Origin: Haberlea rhodopensis
Taxonomy: Eukaryota > Streptophyta > Magnoliopsida > Lamiales > Gesneriaceae
Assembly: GCA_907163345.1 (NCBI GenBank)
Contig: CAJQUN010000406.1
Span: forward strand, 186,001 to 250,000
DNA: 64,000 nucleotides
Direction of reading: 5' to 3'
Both the position numbers and the translations under genes were made by a program. The stretch's first letter is position 1. Each line of letters opens with the position of its first letter. Shown here piece by piece: positions 21,541 through 32,938 of the stretch. The notes under the pieces were generated by a model. It searched no databases and had not been told where the DNA came from. It worked only from the letters and a program-made list of their open reading frames with translations.

Positions 21541-22735
21541 TTGCTGCATTCAAAGACTTTAAAGTCTATCAGATTGACATTAAGATAGCTTTCTTCATGG
21601 TAAACTCCAGGAAGAAGTTTATGTTGAACAACCTCCTGGGTTTGAAAGCCATCAACACCCTTCCTCTATGTATAAACTGAACAAAGCTTTGTATGGTTTG
21701 AAAAAAGCTCCCCAAGCATGGTATAAAACTTTGTCAAAGTACTTGACTGAGCATGACTTTACCATTGGCACGGTGGACAAGACCCTTTTTAAATTCAAAA
21801 AGGGTGACCATACCTTATTGGTTCAGATTTATATTGATGATATTACTTTTTGTAGTACTAACCCAAAGCTTTGCGAGAGATTTTCAAAATCATGCAGGAT
21901 CAGTTCGAGATGAGCATGATGGGAGAATTATCATTTTGCCTAGGATTGCAAGTCAAGCAGTCTAATGAAGGAATCATGATCAACCAGTCGAAGTACACCA
22001 AAGAGCTATTAAAGAAATACAGAATGAGCACTAGTTCAGCAACAGTCACTCCTATGAGTTCTTCTGCTAAACTAGATTTGGATGAAGCAGGCATACCAGT
22101 CAAACAATGTATCGTGGTATTATCGGATCTTTACTATATTTGATAGCCAGCAGACCTGGCATTATGTTTGATGTATGTATGTGTGCTCGCTTCCAATCTA
22201 ATCCTAAACAATCCCACTTCACTGCTACTAATAGGATTCTTAAGTATCTAAATGGAACTGAGAATGTTGGCCTCTGGTATCCCAAGGATTCAACGTTTAA
22301 CTTAGTTTGGTATTCAGATGCTGACTACGCATGATGCAAGATTGATATGAAAAGTACAAGTGGATACTGTCAATTCCTAGGGGATAGATTAATTTCATGG
22401 GGTTGTAAGAAGCAGACATCCATCGAAAGGTATCCTGCAGAGGCAGAATACCTTTCTGCTGGAAGCTGCTGTGTTCAACTGTTATGGATTCAACAAGAAC
22501 TAAGAGATTATGGAATTTAGTCCACCGAGGCACCAATATTTTGTCATAATACCTCTGCCATAGCTATCACCTATAATCCAGTTCTTCATTCTCGGACCAA
22601 GCATATTGACATTCGTCATCACTTCATCCGAGATCACGTAATGAAGAAGGAAATTCAATTGGAGTACCTACCACCAAGCAGCAGATATCTTCCCAAAAAC
22701 GCCTACCGGACGCTAAGTTTCCCTATTTTTGCAAT
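21541..22735 (+). pseudogene. SIRE/Maximus-like copia reverse transcriptase and RNase H, decayed
   Basis: The remains start inside RT with FKDFKVYQIDIK. They pass through VYVEQPPGFE, ALYGLKKAPQAWY, YIDDITF, GLQVKQSNEGI, SLLYLIASRPGI and CMCARFQSNPKQSH. RNase H follows with WYSDADYA, STSGYCQFLG, PAEAEYLSAGS, SRTKHIDIRHHFIRD and QLEYLPP. The frame shifts near 21890 and 22105 and meets stops, for example after DADYA at 22333, so it is dead. The wording of these motifs fits the SIRE/Maximus lineage and differs clearly from copia-1 and copia-3. The 5' half of this element is not in the window. Confidence 0.85.
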
Positions 22736-23293
22736 ATACATGATTTAATTGATACAACTAAGTGATCTTATTTGCTTAAATTTCTTCTTTATGATAAATT
22801 AAGGGGGAATTACATTTTAGACATTGCATGAATTTAGGAGGAATATTCATTAAGGGGGGAGTTTGCGTGTTTTTTGCAGGTCTAATGATGCTTAGCTGGT
22901 AAAACAATTGCCTGCTGTAGTAGAGGCTACTTCACCAGTGTACTCTACATACCATTGGACATTACCATATATGCTTTGCTGTTAATAACCTTCGTTAATT
23001 ATAAACCAATTGGAACATCGGATTTCAAACTTAATTTTCATTAATATTGAATTATTTCGATCCTGCTTTAATCGTGTCCGTTGCAGTATATTTCAAAAAA
23101 ATTCCTTGGATAGATGATCGACATATGTCCATGTGTCCGCTCATCTACAGTACGACGTTACACAACCCTTCTTTTTAACAGTCATTAACTTTTTCAATTT
23201 TCACGTTTACCATTTCCAAATTACTGTACTAACAATTTGTTCGAAGCAATTTTCTCTCAGACTTCACAGTTTCTTAGCACTTCAGAAATCAAA
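22736..23293 (+). other. Spacer after copia pol with two purine runs
   Basis: No ORF is supported. Purine runs aagggggaa (22801) and taagggggga (22851) resemble copia polypurine tracts. In SIRE-like elements an extra ORF lies between pol and the 3' LTR, so an internal tract here followed by the ORF at 23294 is plausible. Confidence 0.5.
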
Positions 23294-25986
23294 ATGTCGA
23301 AAACTAGCCAGCCAAGTTTTGTTACCAATGCCGTCCATGTCGATTTCAACTCAGTCTACACCAGCGCCGATGAGGAGATGACTAGCACTTTCCAATATTT
23401 GGAAAACTCCGGTCTGCTGGTTATGCTGAACCTCACGCCAATGTTCTATAGAGAAACTCTTCAAGAGTTTTATACTATAGCGAAGGTGGTTAACAACACC
23501 ATGGTGTCCTCCATCTCCAGCCAATCTTTCACTATCACTCAAGAGGACTTTACCATTCAATTAAGCCTTCCCACTACTAGGCTCACGGATCTTTCTACCA
23601 TCTCCATCTCCGTGCGAGATGAGATGCGTACAATATTCTAAGAATCTGGCCTACGACTGCGAAGTCCTCTGTTCAAGAAGATGAAGAACCATTCCGATTC
23701 CTCGTAAACATCATTGCCAATGGTATGCTGTTCAAAGCTGGGTCGTTCGATATCATCACCCCAGAAAAATTTGAAGTAATGTGTGTTGTTGTTAAGGGGA
23801 TAGATGTCAACTGGTCCGTAGTACTTTTTCAAGTACTGATTGGCCTAATTGAATCTGCCAAGGTCCATTCTGGATTTGCCTTCCCGCTCAGTCGAATCCT
23901 AGAGAGAAAGAATGTACCAGTGGGGGCTATCTTCACTCTCCACCCAACAAGGCTCCTGAACGCCAAATACCTACATATTCACATGAAGCCAGCTAGTGGA
24001 TAAGGTGGTCCCTCCAAAGCCATTCCCACCAAGAGGAGGAAGCCTCAAGTGGTCAGTGATTCTGACCAGACAATTACAGAGTCTGTTGAGTCATCACCTT
24101 CTCCCCCATCAAAGAAGCCACGAACCAAGAAAGGGAACCCTGTTGTCTCTAAGATCCCTGTTGCTGCCACTGAAGTCCCTGCAGAGGTAACAGTTGTTGA
24201 TCCGGACATCACCTCAGAAATTATTCCAACTTAGGAAGTAGTTGAAATTGCTTCAACAATGGACATCATCCCTGCTGTTCCATCACCTACTGCTCCCACT
24301 ACCACCGACTTATCACTAAGTTCTCACTGAGGGACAGGCTCATTTACCCTCACCTTAAGACCATCAAAGATCGGCTGCTCCATCTGCCATCCTCCTTACA
24401 CCCCTGAAGGACAAGAGAAAGCTGCTATGGAATGTGTCTCCACTCCAGTGGCAACTGAAATAGCCTGGTGCTTGAAGAGGTCGAAGCTCAGCTTCAACCA
24501 CACATGGTGATATTCGAAAGATGGGTGAAAGCTCGTCTGAAAATCAGATTCAATGAATTCATCCAGGTTATTAAGCAGGCCAGGATTGACAAAAATATAA
24601 TCCTTGAGTATCTTCAGACCCAGGATGTTGAACAGGGTCTGAAACTGAGAGAGGTCTTCCGGCTGATGAAGTATGTCAGTGGACTTCACACTCTTGTATA
24701 ATCCAAACATAAGGAGTTTAAGTCATACTCGGGTACTGCTAATCATGATATTTCTGTTCTCCACGCATTGGAAGAAAAACTTTCCTTAGCTGAGAGGACA
24801 TTGCATGATCTAAAAATTTCCATGGGATTGCACTCATGCTCTGCCCAACTGGAATTAGCTCCACCAGTGACTAATGAACAAAGAATGGTTGTGGTGGCCC
24901 CAGCAGAGGTCTCCCTGGTCAACATCTCTTCCGAGGATGATGAATCTACTGAGTCCACTCCTCCCTCACCAAATGCCCTAGCCATAATACCCTCTCCTCC
25001 TCAAACCACAAAAACCAAACTGCCATTAAACCCACTGCTACAGCCCCACTGATCAAAACGTGAACCACCATTCCCATTGACTTCACCAATCTTCCAATGC
25101 TCACAACTAACCTACCCCCTCTGCCCTCTATCCTAGAGATACCTGCTGGGGCAATCGTACCAATTTGCATGGCTGCTGTGTTGACGGTATCTACTATGTT
25201 TGATCCATCTGTTAATAAATCTGTCAAGGTATCTGCTGAGGTTGCCACCCTTGTTATTCTGACTGCTGATGTATCTGCTGAAGTTACTATACCTATGGTT
25301 GTATCTATTGCGGATGCTGACCTTGCTGCTGACCATGCTGCTTCATCTGCCAAGGTATCTGCTGAGGTCGCTCCGCCTGCTGCTCTCACTATTGATGCTT
25401 TATCTGCTGGTGGATCTGCTTCTCTTACTAATCCAGTAAATACTGCTGAGAAAATTGATAGAGCTGGTCCTTCAACTTTTACACAGGCTCTAGCAAGTGA
25501 TCCACCTGAAGATCTCTTTTATTTTCCTGAACTTCATGGTGAAGAGTTGCCTCTGACTATTGTTGATTTAGCTGAATCAGTTGCCTGCTGTTATTTCCAA
25601 CCTTGCTAGTGAAGTCCAAAATTTAAAGATGAAGAAAAAGACGCAAGTACCAAAATTGGAAACTTAAGGCGACATACTGATTCCCAGTTCGAGGAAATCT
25701 ATCGAGATGCAATCACTTGACTGAGAATGTCACAAGATTCCAAAAATTTGTCTTAGATGCCTTCTCAGACTCCTTCTCCAAGCTTGGCCAAGCTAAGCTC
25801 GAATTGATCCAGCATTATGAATCCCTTCATGCTGCTACTTCACTCGAGATCGGAGGAAAGATTGATGACATTCATCAAAAGTTCTCAACGCAGATGTCCG
25901 ATATGCAAGAAGCTTTTGCCACACAGCTACAAGATTTAAGCAACAGTCTCCCAACTGTTACTCGCACTGTTCGAAAGCTACCGTAG
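23294..25986 (+). pseudogene. Broken extra ORF (env-like/aORF) downstream of SIRE-like pol
   Basis: A run of frames in changing phase suggests one long protein broken by indels. The N-terminus is MSKTSQPSFVTNAVHVDFNS. A folded-looking part at 23380-24000 contains FYTIAKVVNN, ITQEDFTIQLSLP and, in another frame, VNWSVVLFQVLIGLIESAK. Its layout recalls proteins described as putative plant transposon proteins (from memory, unverified). A basic stretch PSKKPRTKKG follows near 24110-24140. A P/T/A-rich region has imperfect KVSAEVA repeats (25225-25380). The last piece (25717-25986) looks like coiled coil (KLELIQHYESLH, IDDIHQKFSTQMSDMQEAF). Its position after pol matches the envelope-like ORF of SIRE elements. 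Function is unknown. Confidence 0.55.
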
Positions 25987-26512
25987 CACAACAGACCTCA
26001 AGAGCCAAGCAGAAGAGAACCAGTCTAGGAAAGGCGATCATCTACTTGCAGTGGAGAAGCAAGTCAGTCGAGACCTTCCTCCTAGCAGAGGACACAAAGT
26101 TCAAGGCAACCACCTACTGACACTCCTCCTTCAGCTTGTGACTACTCCAAACATTGGTTGGGATGCCCATAGTAACGTATCTTGTCTTAATATGGTACAT
26201 TTTGTCTTTATTGCAATAAAATAACTTTTCTTTTATTCAATACTTATCTTCTTCAATTTCATTTAATTCAGGATTGAATGCCACAAACTGATGTGTCATA
26301 TCAATCACAGTAGTGAACCTTGCCAATTTTTTGCTATAAATAGCTTATTCACTGCCTCAACACATCACACACTACAACATGTTTTTCTTAAAATTTAACT
26401 TACCTTTCTTGCAACTTTTCTGCAATTCTATTTCACGGGTTTATTACTTATCTATATCAACCCAACGATCGATCGCCAGCAGCCAAATTTTGGGTAAATG
26501 ATTTTTACGGGC
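25987..26512 (+). repeat. Probable truncated 3' LTR of the SIRE-like element
   Basis: No ORF is present. 26334-26343 reads ctataaatag, a good plant TATA box, followed by CA-rich text that could be a transcript start, as in copia LTRs. The LTR start was not located, and the sequence passes into family-N repeat DNA around 26513. The call rests on position and the TATA box only. Confidence 0.4.
26334..26343 (+). promoter_or_regulatory. TATA box in a probable copia LTR
   Basis: CTATAAATAG in A/T-rich context with no gene downstream. It probably belongs to a retrotransposon promoter. Confidence 0.45.
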
Positions 26513-26890
26513 ATCGGACAGTAAAACGTATTTTTACGCATTGAATTGGTTATGCATTATGGTTGCACACATGTAATTGATTATGCGTTATGGTTGCATA
26601 CATGGTCTTGGTTATGCATCATGGTTGCATACATGGGTTGAATATGCATTATGGTTTCATGTGTATATTGGATGCATTGGTGCATGTGATTGTGAGTCGA
26701 GGTTATATTACAGTGATGAAGAATACTTGCCGCCTTCATGTCGAAGCGATGATAGAATACTTGCCATTGTCATATTATAGCGATGAAGAATATTTGCCGC
26801 AAATATGTCGAAGCGAAGGATAATTCCGCTGTCATATTACAATTGCGAGGGATATTATGCCGCTAATATGTCGAAGCGAGGGGTATTAAA
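26513..26890 (+). repeat. N3: family-N internal scrap with CGCT/AGCG-type repeats, left part
   Basis: Repeats of ttatgcattatggttgcat (26545-26660) are followed by units such as gccgctgtcatattatagcg and tgtcgaagcga (26700-26890). These match the N5 internal array near 58080-58250. The copia-3 insertion at 26890 splits it, and it resumes at 35571. Confidence 0.75.
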
Positions 26891-28379
26891 TGTTGGGATA
26901 TGCCCTAAGACAAGTCATTAGATGATTGTTTAAGACATACAATGTTTATGGATTTATGAATGGCAATTCATTATTATATATTATTCTTTTAACTGTGCAT
27001 TGTGAATTAATATATATGTTAATGTCCTTAGAATAATATTGTATTATTCTTAAAGATGTCCCTAGTCAAGTATTATCATGAATAGGGATAATGATAATAC
27101 GTAGAGACTAGTATATGTTGATCGATGAATTGTTCATTGATATGAGATATCAAATCAACATATGGGTACATGTTAGAGAACGATGTACTGGACAGACCCA
27201 CCATGAGAATGCAACATGGATAGTTATATGATCGTCATATGCAATTCTCATAGTGATAATAATGTATACAATCCTTACGACTTGTGATCATCAGAGATCC
27301 CAACATAAGGAGTTATGTATCTTGATATCGTCAAACGTTACCCGTAACAGGGTATACTATAAGGCGACTATTGGATACACTACGAATTATGTAGAGGGAT
27401 GTTGACTGATCGAGATAGGATTTGTCCCTCCTATATAACAGGAGATGTGTTTGGCGCTTGATCAAGTGAGAACTAAAATGTATGGCCATGCTCGAATGAG
27501 TCGATATGAGATATCGAGCTTATTCGTTTATTCTAGTTCTACTTGGGGATCAAGAAATAAAGATTGGATATACGAGTATGACTATTCCATGACTCGTGTT
27601 CAATCTAAACACAAAGGACAAAGGGATTAAGTTACATGATTAATATTATCACAAGTTCTAAAGGTTATGTCGAGTCATTGACATTCTCGTAATTTGGGTA
27701 GCATCGATGTGTTGCTAGATACCGCTCAATGCTTGCGACATAAAATGAGATTTTATGTCACTGCCAACATTACGAGATCCTATCGGGTCGCACAAAAGAT
27801 TAAATCGAGAAGGGAAATTAAATTCATGGGATGAATTAAATAATTAAGAGGAGTCTTAATTAATAATCATAAGGATTAATTAAATCATGGGCTTAAGCCC
27901 ATGAAGCTTTGAGAAAGCCTTTAATTAATTATATAAAAGTGATTACAAGGTGTTTAATTGTAAGACACAATTCATAACATAAAACCTAGCACAAAAGAAT
28001 CACTCTCGGCCGCTACCATCATCTTGAACTTTCGGCCACTTCATAGCCGAGTAGTTCTTGGCGATTTTGTGCCAATTTGATTGTGAATCAAAGTGTGGTT
28101 TTTGGTTCCGGTTTAATATCTTGTCTAGCAACTTGATATTAAACTATCCCTTCACTCGATTTGATCGTGTGGATACCGTTGAGGCAAAACCAATCGAGTT
28201 TTGCTTAGTGACTCGGAGAAGGCGTAGGACGTGGTGCAGCTCCGTGGATTCGGCCTCAAACACGCTACAAGGGTAAGACTCTTATGTAATTCTCTAATCC
28301 GATATGATTCCCTATGTATAGATCGCTGGTTTGTAATCCCAAATTTTATTCCGCTGCGTTGCTCATGGGGTTGCTTACA
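26891..28379 (+). repeat. 5' LTR of copia-3
   Basis: 1489 bp from TGTTGGGATATGCCC to GGTTGCTTACA. The TATA-like atataaaag at 27931-27939 sits about 1040 bp in, leaving R and U5 at the 3' end of the LTR. Small ORFs here also occur in the 3' LTR but are not credible proteins. Confidence 0.95.
27931..27939 (+). promoter_or_regulatory. TATA box of the copia-3 5' LTR
   Basis: ATATAAAAG in A/T-rich DNA, repeated at the same place in the 3' LTR near 35113. It is the likely core promoter for the genomic transcript. Confidence 0.6.
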
Positions 28380-28380
28380 G

Positions 28381-28392
28381 TGGCATCAGAGC
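28381..28392 (+). other. Primer binding site of copia-3
   Basis: TGGCATCAGAGC, one base after the LTR, differs at one position from the usual TGGTATCAGAGC. This mismatch to tRNA-iMet may weaken priming. Confidence 0.85.
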
Positions 28393-30098
28393 CGTGTACA
28401 AGGCTCATATCGGATTTTATGTGGTTAAATAGTTTAATCATGTTAGAATTTATATTGCATGCTATTTAAAACTGTATTTTCATATATGATATGGAAAAAT
28501 CGATTTTGTGAAAATCATCGTATGATAATATATATGATATAATTGACGGATCGAAATATATGATAATTCGTGATCAAAAACCGGAACATTGGCTCGTGTA
28601 GGCTCACGGCCGACGCCACCTAGGTGCTAGGGTTTCGAACCCTAGTCACCATGGCTCGGCCGCCGCATCAAAGAGGCTAGGGTTTTTGAACCCTAGTCAA
28701 ATAAGCCTCTCGGCCGCCGCTTAAGGGCTAGGGTTCGGACCCTGGCTCGAGCATGGGTCAAGCCGTCACACTATCTAGGGTTTTGAACTCTATTGGCTCG
28801 ATAAAGTATTGAGAAGGTGCAAGTTGGCTCGATAGAATCAACATGGTGCAAGGCGGCTAGGGTTTGGAACCCTAGCAGCGCCGCACCCAAGCCGCCGCAT
28901 GGACCATGGCTCGGCCATGGGCTAGGGTTTCACCCTAGGCCCACTATTGGTCCAGCCGTGGGTTTTGGTTCGAACCATGGTGGTTCGTGTTTTAGTCGCT
29001 TTAGTTCGTGGCATGTGATGTCCCGAGCGTACGATAATTTTTCAAAAATTATATTACAGTTTTAATTAAAATTAAATTTAAAATGTTTAGAATTTAATTA
29101 ATTAAATGTTAATGCATGCTTTATGTGTTGTTTGAGCATGGTGCGTGGTTATAGCCCTTTGACCTATTAGATAGGATTTGTGAATGATTGTAATTTATAA
29201 TACGTCCTGCGAGTCGTGCCTTTCTCTATTTTATTCTAAATGTAATCCCTCCCCTATGTTCCCCTCGAATGTGAATCGAGGAATTCTATATCTTGTAAAT
29301 AGTATAGTTTATTTTATTGATGGTGATCAATGAAGATGGAGCATCGTGCCGGGATGAGGAGGCCATTCACAAATTGGAGCCAAAGGAAGGAGCTTATGAA
29401 GTTACCTTAGGTTGACTCATAGGAGTTTCTCATTGGCTTGAGAAACTCATTAGTAGGGGCTATAACCATGTCACGTTTTAATTATGTATGTTGATGCATG
29501 ATTTATCTTATGTTTTAGTTTGATAATAGTATTACACATATATGTAGATATGTATACAACTATATGTAGTGGACATATTTTAAATTATCAAATTAATCAT
29601 GAGATCAATAAATCCCTCTAAAATATTAAGTTTTAGATGCCTTCCAAATAAAAGTACTCGTCAATAACTTCGATTGTACATGTGTGGGTTTGCCAAAGCA
29701 AAGCACCGTGGCAATCTTAGTAAGGCGCGAAAGGATAAAAGTGATATCCGTTATACTTTAATTGGGTACGACTTAACTAGGTTATCTCAATAGGATTGGG
29801 AACCTAGAGGCATGGGTTGGATTTTAATTCATTCGATGAATTGAACAAAGCGTTGTTCGTCCAACTATCCAAGAATTATATGTGATATAATTGACAAAGT
29901 GTTGTCTACCTAAATAACCGAGTCTTGGGCGATTAGCCAAAGCTAACTCAAGATTAAGTGAAATATGGATCTTGGCCCACTAAAGGTTTCGAGGGTTGAT
30001 ATTTTTCAAACAAAATAGTGGGAGTATCATTTAATATAAGACCATGTTAAATGATTTAAATCATAAACTTATTTTGCATATTTATATTGTAGATATCC
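28393..30098 (+). other. Long leader of copia-3 with inverted telo-box palindromes
   Basis: 1.7 kb without a supported ORF. At 28600-28980 the text gctagggttt...aaccctagc recurs about five times as near-perfect palindromes, each containing AAACCCTA-like telo-boxes in both orientations, alternating with ggctcggccgccgc. A/T-rich DNA follows. The same organisation appears in copia-1 (11640-12130), so it belongs to the family. Confidence 0.75.
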
Positions 30099-31796
30099 AT
30101 GGCAACTAACAACGTTACTAGCACTTTATCACTGCGATCGGTCCTTGAGAAGGACAAACTAAATGGGACGAATTTCCTAGACTGGCATAGGAACTTGAGG
30201 ATAGTCCTCAAACAAGAAAAGAAACAATATGTCCTAGAGGAACCCTTGCCCGCTGAGGAACCTCCCCTAACGGCTACAAGAACCGAAAAGGATGCTTACA
30301 AGAAGCATCAGAGTGACGCGCTTGATGTTGGGTGCCTCATGCTTGCCACCATGAACTCTGAGCTTCAGAAGCAACATGAGGAAATGGAGGCGTTCGATAT
30401 GATCGAATACTTAAAGCAGTTGTACCAACAGCAAGCTAGACAAGAGAGGTATGACGTCTCTAAAGCGTTATTCCAGTGCAGGATGGTAGAGGGAAGCTTA
30501 GTTGGAACTCATGTGCTCAAGATGATTGGGTACATTGAGAATCTGGACAAGCTAGGTTTTCCATTGGACCAAGAGTTGGCCACCGATGTGATCTTGCAAT
30601 CGTTGCCTGAGAGCTTCAGTCAATTTGTAGTAAATTACAACATGACTGACATGGAAAAGACTTTATCACAGTTGCTTGGTATGTTGAGAACATATGAAGC
30701 AAATACTAAGAAGACTAAGGCCACAAATGTCCTTATTGTGAATAAGGGCAAAGGAAGGGCCAAAGCTAAAGGCAACAAGAAAGCAAAGAAAGTCTTTGCT
30801 AAATCTAAGCCAAAGTCTTCTGCACTGAAGCCAAAGGGAGGGATAGCAAAGGAAGGGAACTGTTTCCATTGCGGTGAGACCGGCCATTGGAAAAGAAACT
30901 GCAAAGTATATCTGGAGGATCTAAAGAAAGGAAGTGTGACTTCCGCTTCAGGTATTTTTGTTATAGAAGTCAATTTATCTACTTCTTCATCATGGTTATT
31001 AGATACTGGATGTGGATCTCACATTTGTGTAAATGTGCAGGATCTCAAAAGGAGTAGGACATTGGCAAAAGGTGAAGTTGATCTCCGAGTTGGAAATGGA
31101 GCAAGAGTTGCTGCATTAGCTATAGGAGATTATCATTTAGCTTTACCTTCTGGTTTATCATTGATTTTGAAAGACTGTTATTTTGTGCCTTCAATTACTA
31201 AAAACATTATTTCTATTTCTTGTTTAGACAAGTATGGTTTTTCATTTATAATAAAGGACAATTGTTGTTCTATTTATTTAAATGATATGTTTTATGCTAG
31301 TGCACAAATGGTGAATGGTCTTTATGTATTAAATCTTGATATGCCTATCTATAACATAAATACTAAAAGGATTAAAAATAATGATTGTAATCCGACTTAT
31401 CTCTGGCACTGTCGCTTGGGCCACATAAACGAGAACCGCATATCTAAACTTCATAAGGATGGAGTATTAGATTCATTTGATTTTGAATCATATGAAACAT
31501 GCGAATCTTGTTTAATGGGCAAGATGACTAAAGCCCCTTTCAAGGGACATGTTGAAAGGGCAAATGTTTTATTGGGACTAATACATAGTGATGTATGTGG
31601 ACCAATAAGTACGCAAGCTAGAGGTGGTTTTCAATACTTCGTTACATTTACTGATGACCTCAGTAGATATGGGTATGTGTACCTAATGAAACATAAACAT
31701 GAATTGAAAAGTTCAAAGATTTCAAGAATGAAGTACAAAACCAACTTGGCAAAAGTATCAAAATCCTTCGATCAGATCGAGGAGGTGAATACTTAA
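30099..31796 (+). CDS. copia-3 gag, protease and start of integrase
   Basis: 565 residues beginning MATNNVTSTLSLRSVLEKD. The capsid-type part covers 1-200 (NGTNFLDWHRNLRIVL, LGFPLDQELATDVILQSLP). A lysine-rich linker precedes a CX2CX4HX4C knuckle at 255-268 for RNA binding. Protease has LDTGCGSH at 301-308. The integrase zinc finger is at H437, H442, C468, C471, and the first catalytic Asp at D498 (HSDVCGP). A frameshift near 31700-31712 throws off the frame, so the last 30 or so residues are spurious and the second catalytic Asp is encoded in another frame. The ATG follows the 1.7-kb leader and matches the copia-1 gag start. Confidence 0.93.
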   Translation: MATNNVTSTLSLRSVLEKDKLNGTNFLDWHRNLRIVLKQEKKQYVLEEPLPAEEPPLTATRTEKDAYKKHQSDALDVGCLMLATMNSELQKQHEEMEAFDMIEYLKQLYQQQARQERYDVSKALFQCRMVEGSLVGTHVLKMIGYIENLDKLGFPLDQELATDVILQSLPESFSQFVVNYNMTDMEKTLSQLLGMLRTYEANTKKTKATNVLIVNKGKGRAKAKGNKKAKKVFAKSKPKSSALKPKGGIAKEGNCFHCGETGHWKRNCKVYLEDLKKGSVTSASGIFVIEVNLSTSSSWLLDTGCGSHICVNVQDLKRSRTLAKGEVDLRVGNGARVAALAIGDYHLALPSGLSLILKDCYFVPSITKNIISISCLDKYGFSFIIKDNCCSIYLNDMFYASAQMVNGLYVLNLDMPIYNINTKRIKNNDCNPTYLWHCRLGHINENRISKLHKDGVLDSFDFESYETCESCLMGKMTKAPFKGHVERANVLLGLIHSDVCGPISTQARGGFQYFVTFTDDLSRYGYVYLMKHKHELKSSKISRMKYKTNLAKVSKSFDQIEEVNT

Positions 31797-32938
31797 GCCA
31801 AGAGTTTCATGACTATCTAAAGGAGTGTGGGATAGTCCCACAACTCACTCCTCCGTATACTCCACAATGGAATGGTGTATCCGAGAGGAGAAATCGAACC
31901 TTGTTAGACATGGTTAGATCAATGATGAGTCATGCAGATCTTCCGATATCATTTTGGGGACACGCTCTAGAAACAGCAATTTTCTTACTGAACCGTGTTC
32001 CATCTAAATCAGTGGAAAAGACACCATATGAGATATGGACTGGGAAGCGTCCTAGTATGTCTTTTATGAAGATTTGGGGTTGTGAGGCTTTCGTTAGACG
32101 TCACGCCACTAACAAACTTGGACCCAAATCTGATAAGTGTTTATTTGTGGGGTATCCTAAGGAAACGAAAGGGTACTATTTCTATTATCCCACCGAGAAC
32201 AAAGTAGTTGTTGATCGGACTGGTATATTTCTTGAAAGAGAATTTATTTCTAGAAAAACCAGTGGGAGAAAAATAGAACTTAGTGAAGTTCAACCACAAG
32301 AAAACACTGAACCTGAAATTGAGATGGAAACAGAGCAGGCACCACAAGCTGTTGTGGAAGAAGCACCTGCTCAAGAGACACAAGCCCAGCGTAGGTCTGT
32401 AAGAGAACACCGGGAGCCACAGAGATATGGATTTCTTGTGACTCAACAAGGTGACTTACTACTTATTGATGAGGATGAGCCGTCATCTTATCAACAAGCT
32501 ATTATGGGCAATGATTCTGAGAAATGGCAAGAGGCCATGAAATCTGAGATGGAATCCATGTATGCAAACCAAGTATGGACTTTGGTTGATCCACCTGAAG
32601 GGGTACGACCCATAGGGTGCAAATGGATTTTCAAGAAAAAGACCGATATGGATGGTAACGTACAAACCTATAAAGGTCGGCTGGTTGCAAAAGGATTCAA
32701 ACAAATTCATGGTATTGACTATGATGAAACCTTTTCACCAGTGGCCATGGTTAAATCCATAAGGATCTTACTTGCAATAGCTGCATTTCATGATTATGAA
32801 ATCTGGCAGATGGATGTCAAAACAGCTTTCCTTAATGGACATCTGCTCGAGGATGTGTACATGACACAGCCGAGGGTTTTGTCGATCCAAAGGATGCTGG
32901 AAAGATATGCAAGCTACAACGATCCATTTTGGGATTGA
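31706..32938 (+). pseudogene. copia-3 integrase remainder and reverse transcriptase N-terminus
   Basis: The frame is open from about 31706, with its first ATG at 31901. It contains the second integrase Asp (RSDRGGEY), the Glu motif NGVSERRNR, and the C-terminal IWGCEAFVRRH and CLFVGYPKETKGYYFY. After an acidic linker RT begins: VWTLVDPPEGVRPIGCKWIFK, LVAKGFKQIHGIDYDETFSPV, QMDVKTAFLNG. A one-base change near 32870 shifts the frame, and the ORF closes in off-frame residues at 32938. The sequence is otherwise well preserved. It is a broken middle part of pol. Confidence 0.9.

Noticed and set aside
28600..28980. Interstitial telomere repeat suggested by ctaggg/ccctag text
   Set aside because: The motif occurs as spaced palindromes, not as tandem TTTAGGG. 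It belongs to the copia leader and recurs in another copy.
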